Positions 6,690 to 7,909 of a DNA stretch of 7,909 nucleotides are shown piece after piece. Within the stretch, counting starts at the first letter, position 1; each line of letters opens with the position of its first letter. Below the pieces are notes generated by a model. The model was given only the letters and a program-made list of their open reading frames with translations. It made no database searches and was not told where the DNA came from. The stretch is from positions 1-7,909 of the forward strand of contig CAINOM010000298.1 in assembly GCA_903851455.1 (NCBI GenBank), read 5' to 3'. Both the position numbers and the translations under genes were made by a program. Origin of the DNA: an uncultured Bacteroidota bacterium (GTDB lineage: Bacteria; Bacteroidota; Bacteroidia; Chitinophagales; Chitinophagaceae).

Positions 6690-7904
6690 ATGTCCAGCCG
6701 TTCTTATGCTGATATGCCGCTCCACTATGGCCAGGTTCCGCCATGGTTGTACCAGCGTATGAGCAAGCTGGGCGTGGCGATCGTTGAAGCTATTGTGCAG
6801 GAATACGGACGTGGCGCTGTCTTGCAGCGGCTCAGCGATCCTTTCTGGTTCCAGGCACTGGGTTGCGTACTGGGCATGGACTGGCACTCATCGGGGATTA
6901 CCACCTCGGTGATGGGAGCACTCAAAAGGTCTGTTAATGAGCGGTCGAAAGAACTTGGCATTTACATTTGTGGCGGCAAAGGGAAATATTCAAGAGAAAC
7001 GCCTTCGGAGCTCGTTCGCATAGCCGAGCAAACCGGCCTGAATGGCGACCTGCTGGTGCGCAGTAGTAAGCTGTCCGCAAAGGTAGATAATACTGCCATT
7101 CAGGATGGCTACCAACTATACCTGCACTCATTTGTCGTTAGCGTAGATGGCGACTGGTCGGTGATACAGCAAGGCATGAACGACGCCAATGGCATGGCAC
7201 GCCGTTATCACTGGCACTCTCCCACCCTTGCCTCATTTGTTGAGGAGCCGCATACATTTATCTATGGGAAAAGCCAGGGACAGATCATCAACATCACCGA
7301 CAAACAGGCGGATGCAACGCGGGCAGGCATATTACAGCTTACGCACGAGAGCCCCGAAAAATTACTGCCCGAAATAAAGAAACTGGTAATGCCCTCGCAC
7401 CACGATGTAAAGGCAAAGGATGTTGACCTCAAAAGGCTGGGAAGTGTGCTCGCTGTGGCTTACGAAAAAGAGCACCTGGATATAGAGTCGCTGTTGCTGC
7501 TGGAAGGCCTTGGCCCACGCACCCTTCAATCATTGGTGCTGGTAAGCGAAGTAATACACGGTACACCATCCCGCTTTGAAGACCCTGCACGATTTTCATT
7601 TGCACATGGAGGTAAAGACGGACATCCCTTCCCTGTGCCCACGCATGTTTATGATGAAGCCATTCAAACCCTTGAAAATGCCGTGAACCGCGCCAAGCTT
7701 GGTATCAACGATAAAAATGAAGCCATAAAGAACCTATCCAAAGCTGCTAAACGGCTGGAGGACGATTTTACACCTAACAATAATTTTGAACAGCTTATAG
7801 AACGCGAACGCAACGATTCATGGAAGTATGGCGGGAGAACTGTGTTTGGGAAGGCGAAGCCACCGAAAGAAAAACCGGGGGATGGGCAGCTAAAGTTGTT
7901 TTAG
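6690..7904 (+). CDS. DUF763 family protein with a C-terminal clamp-binding-like motif
   Basis: This 404-residue cytoplasmic protein covers the full DUF763 family, whose function I do not know to be established. Recognisable blocks in order are: ADMPLH and PPWLYQRM (7-24); LSDPFWFQALGCVLGMDWHSSGITT (48-72), the most diagnostic block; GGKGKYSRETP (95-105); a helix-hairpin-helix-like LLLLEGLGPRTLQSL around 269-283 with GLGP at 273-276; and AHGGKDGHP (305-313). The C-terminal third is charged and helical (about 330-372). A Lys/Pro/Gly tail then ends in QLKLF (400-404). There is no signal peptide or membrane segment. The reading frame can be opened at a TTG (6687), but the adjacent ATG at 6690 is a better start and puts the ADMPLH block near the N-terminus as usual for the family. 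The HhH-like segment suggests DNA contact, and the tail suggests sliding-clamp binding; both are inference. It stands alone downstream of a hairpin and is unrelated to the envelope genes beside it. Confidence 0.9.
   Translation: MSSRSYADMPLHYGQVPPWLYQRMSKLGVAIVEAIVQEYGRGAVLQRLSDPFWFQALGCVLGMDWHSSGITTSVMGALKRSVNERSKELGIYICGGKGKYSRETPSELVRIAEQTGLNGDLLVRSSKLSAKVDNTAIQDGYQLYLHSFVVSVDGDWSVIQQGMNDANGMARRYHWHSPTLASFVEEPHTFIYGKSQGQIINITDKQADATRAGILQLTHESPEKLLPEIKKLVMPSHHDVKAKDVDLKRLGSVLAVAYEKEHLDIESLLLLEGLGPRTLQSLVLVSEVIHGTPSRFEDPARFSFAHGGKDGHPFPVPTHVYDEAIQTLENAVNRAKLGINDKNEAIKNLSKAAKRLEDDFTPNNNFEQLIERERNDSWKYGGRTVFGKAKPPKEKPGDGQLKLF
7887..7901 (+). other. Predicted beta-clamp (DnaN) binding pentapeptide QLKLF
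   Basis: The last five codons of the DUF763 gene encode Gln-Leu-Lys-Leu-Phe. The consensus bacterial sliding-clamp binding pentapeptide is QL[S/D]LF, so Q, L, L and F all match and only the variable third position differs. It is at the extreme C-terminus after a probably disordered KPPKEKPGDG linker, the position such motifs often occupy in clamp-binding polymerases and repair proteins. Binding itself is an inference. Confidence 0.55.
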
Positions 7905-7909
7905 CGCAT

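Noticed and set aside
6671..6712. A 13-codon frame (MHKKVIDVQPFLC) overlapping the DUF763 start in another frame, considered as a regulatory upstream peptide
   Set aside because: It is very short, has no ribosome-binding signal and no attenuator structure after it; chance is enough to explain it.
4518..7904. Glycosyltransferase, LprI-like and DUF763 genes as a defence or novel operon-type system
   Set aside because: The spacing (54 and 114 bases), separate candidate promoters and unrelated cell compartments argue against one functional unit. None resembles a known defence effector.

Overview
The window looks like chromosomal DNA from a member of the Bacteroidota, probably close to the Chitinophagaceae (inference). 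The start codons lack good Shine-Dalgarno sequences. Matches to the phylum's -7 promoter element (TAnnTTTG) lie just upstream of several genes. One secreted protein has the short N-terminal leader ending in Asn-Ala-Gln that is common in this phylum. Base composition is moderate. There are no RNA genes, insertion sequences, CRISPR arrays or phage genes, and no gap between genes exceeds 300 bases.

Left half, minus strand (139-4342): two tandem full-length M13 zinc metallopeptidases of the neprilysin/PepO family. They are clearly paralogues; a 65-residue stretch around the zinc site matches at 59 positions by hand count. Both keep the complete catalytic set. They differ at the N-terminus: the 4342-2309 copy has an ordinary cleavable signal peptide, while the 2178-139 copy has a lipoprotein signal. 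A good intrinsic terminator and a separate promoter element lie between them, so they look like two independently expressed peptidases, one soluble in the cell envelope and one membrane-anchored.

Right half, plus strand (4518-7904): after a 175-base divergent spacer comes a polytopic GT-C (GT39-like) membrane glycosyltransferase. Next is a small secreted protein of the LprI/DUF1311 (lysozyme-inhibitor-like) family, with its own well-formed promoter almost touching the start codon. Last is a DUF763 family protein. The first four proteins all act in the envelope or periplasm. The DUF763 protein is cytoplasmic and seems unrelated to them.

The most interesting signal is in the DUF763 gene. The family has no assigned function that I know of. 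This member combines a helix-hairpin-helix-like segment with the pentapeptide QLKLF at its extreme C-terminus, after a flexible Lys/Pro/Gly tail. That is the form of a bacterial sliding-clamp (DnaN) binding motif, so the protein may work in DNA replication or repair. Smaller points are a REP-like hairpin upstream of this gene, a possibly leaderless LprI-like gene with a duplicated promoter element, and the divergent sorting signals of the peptidase pair.
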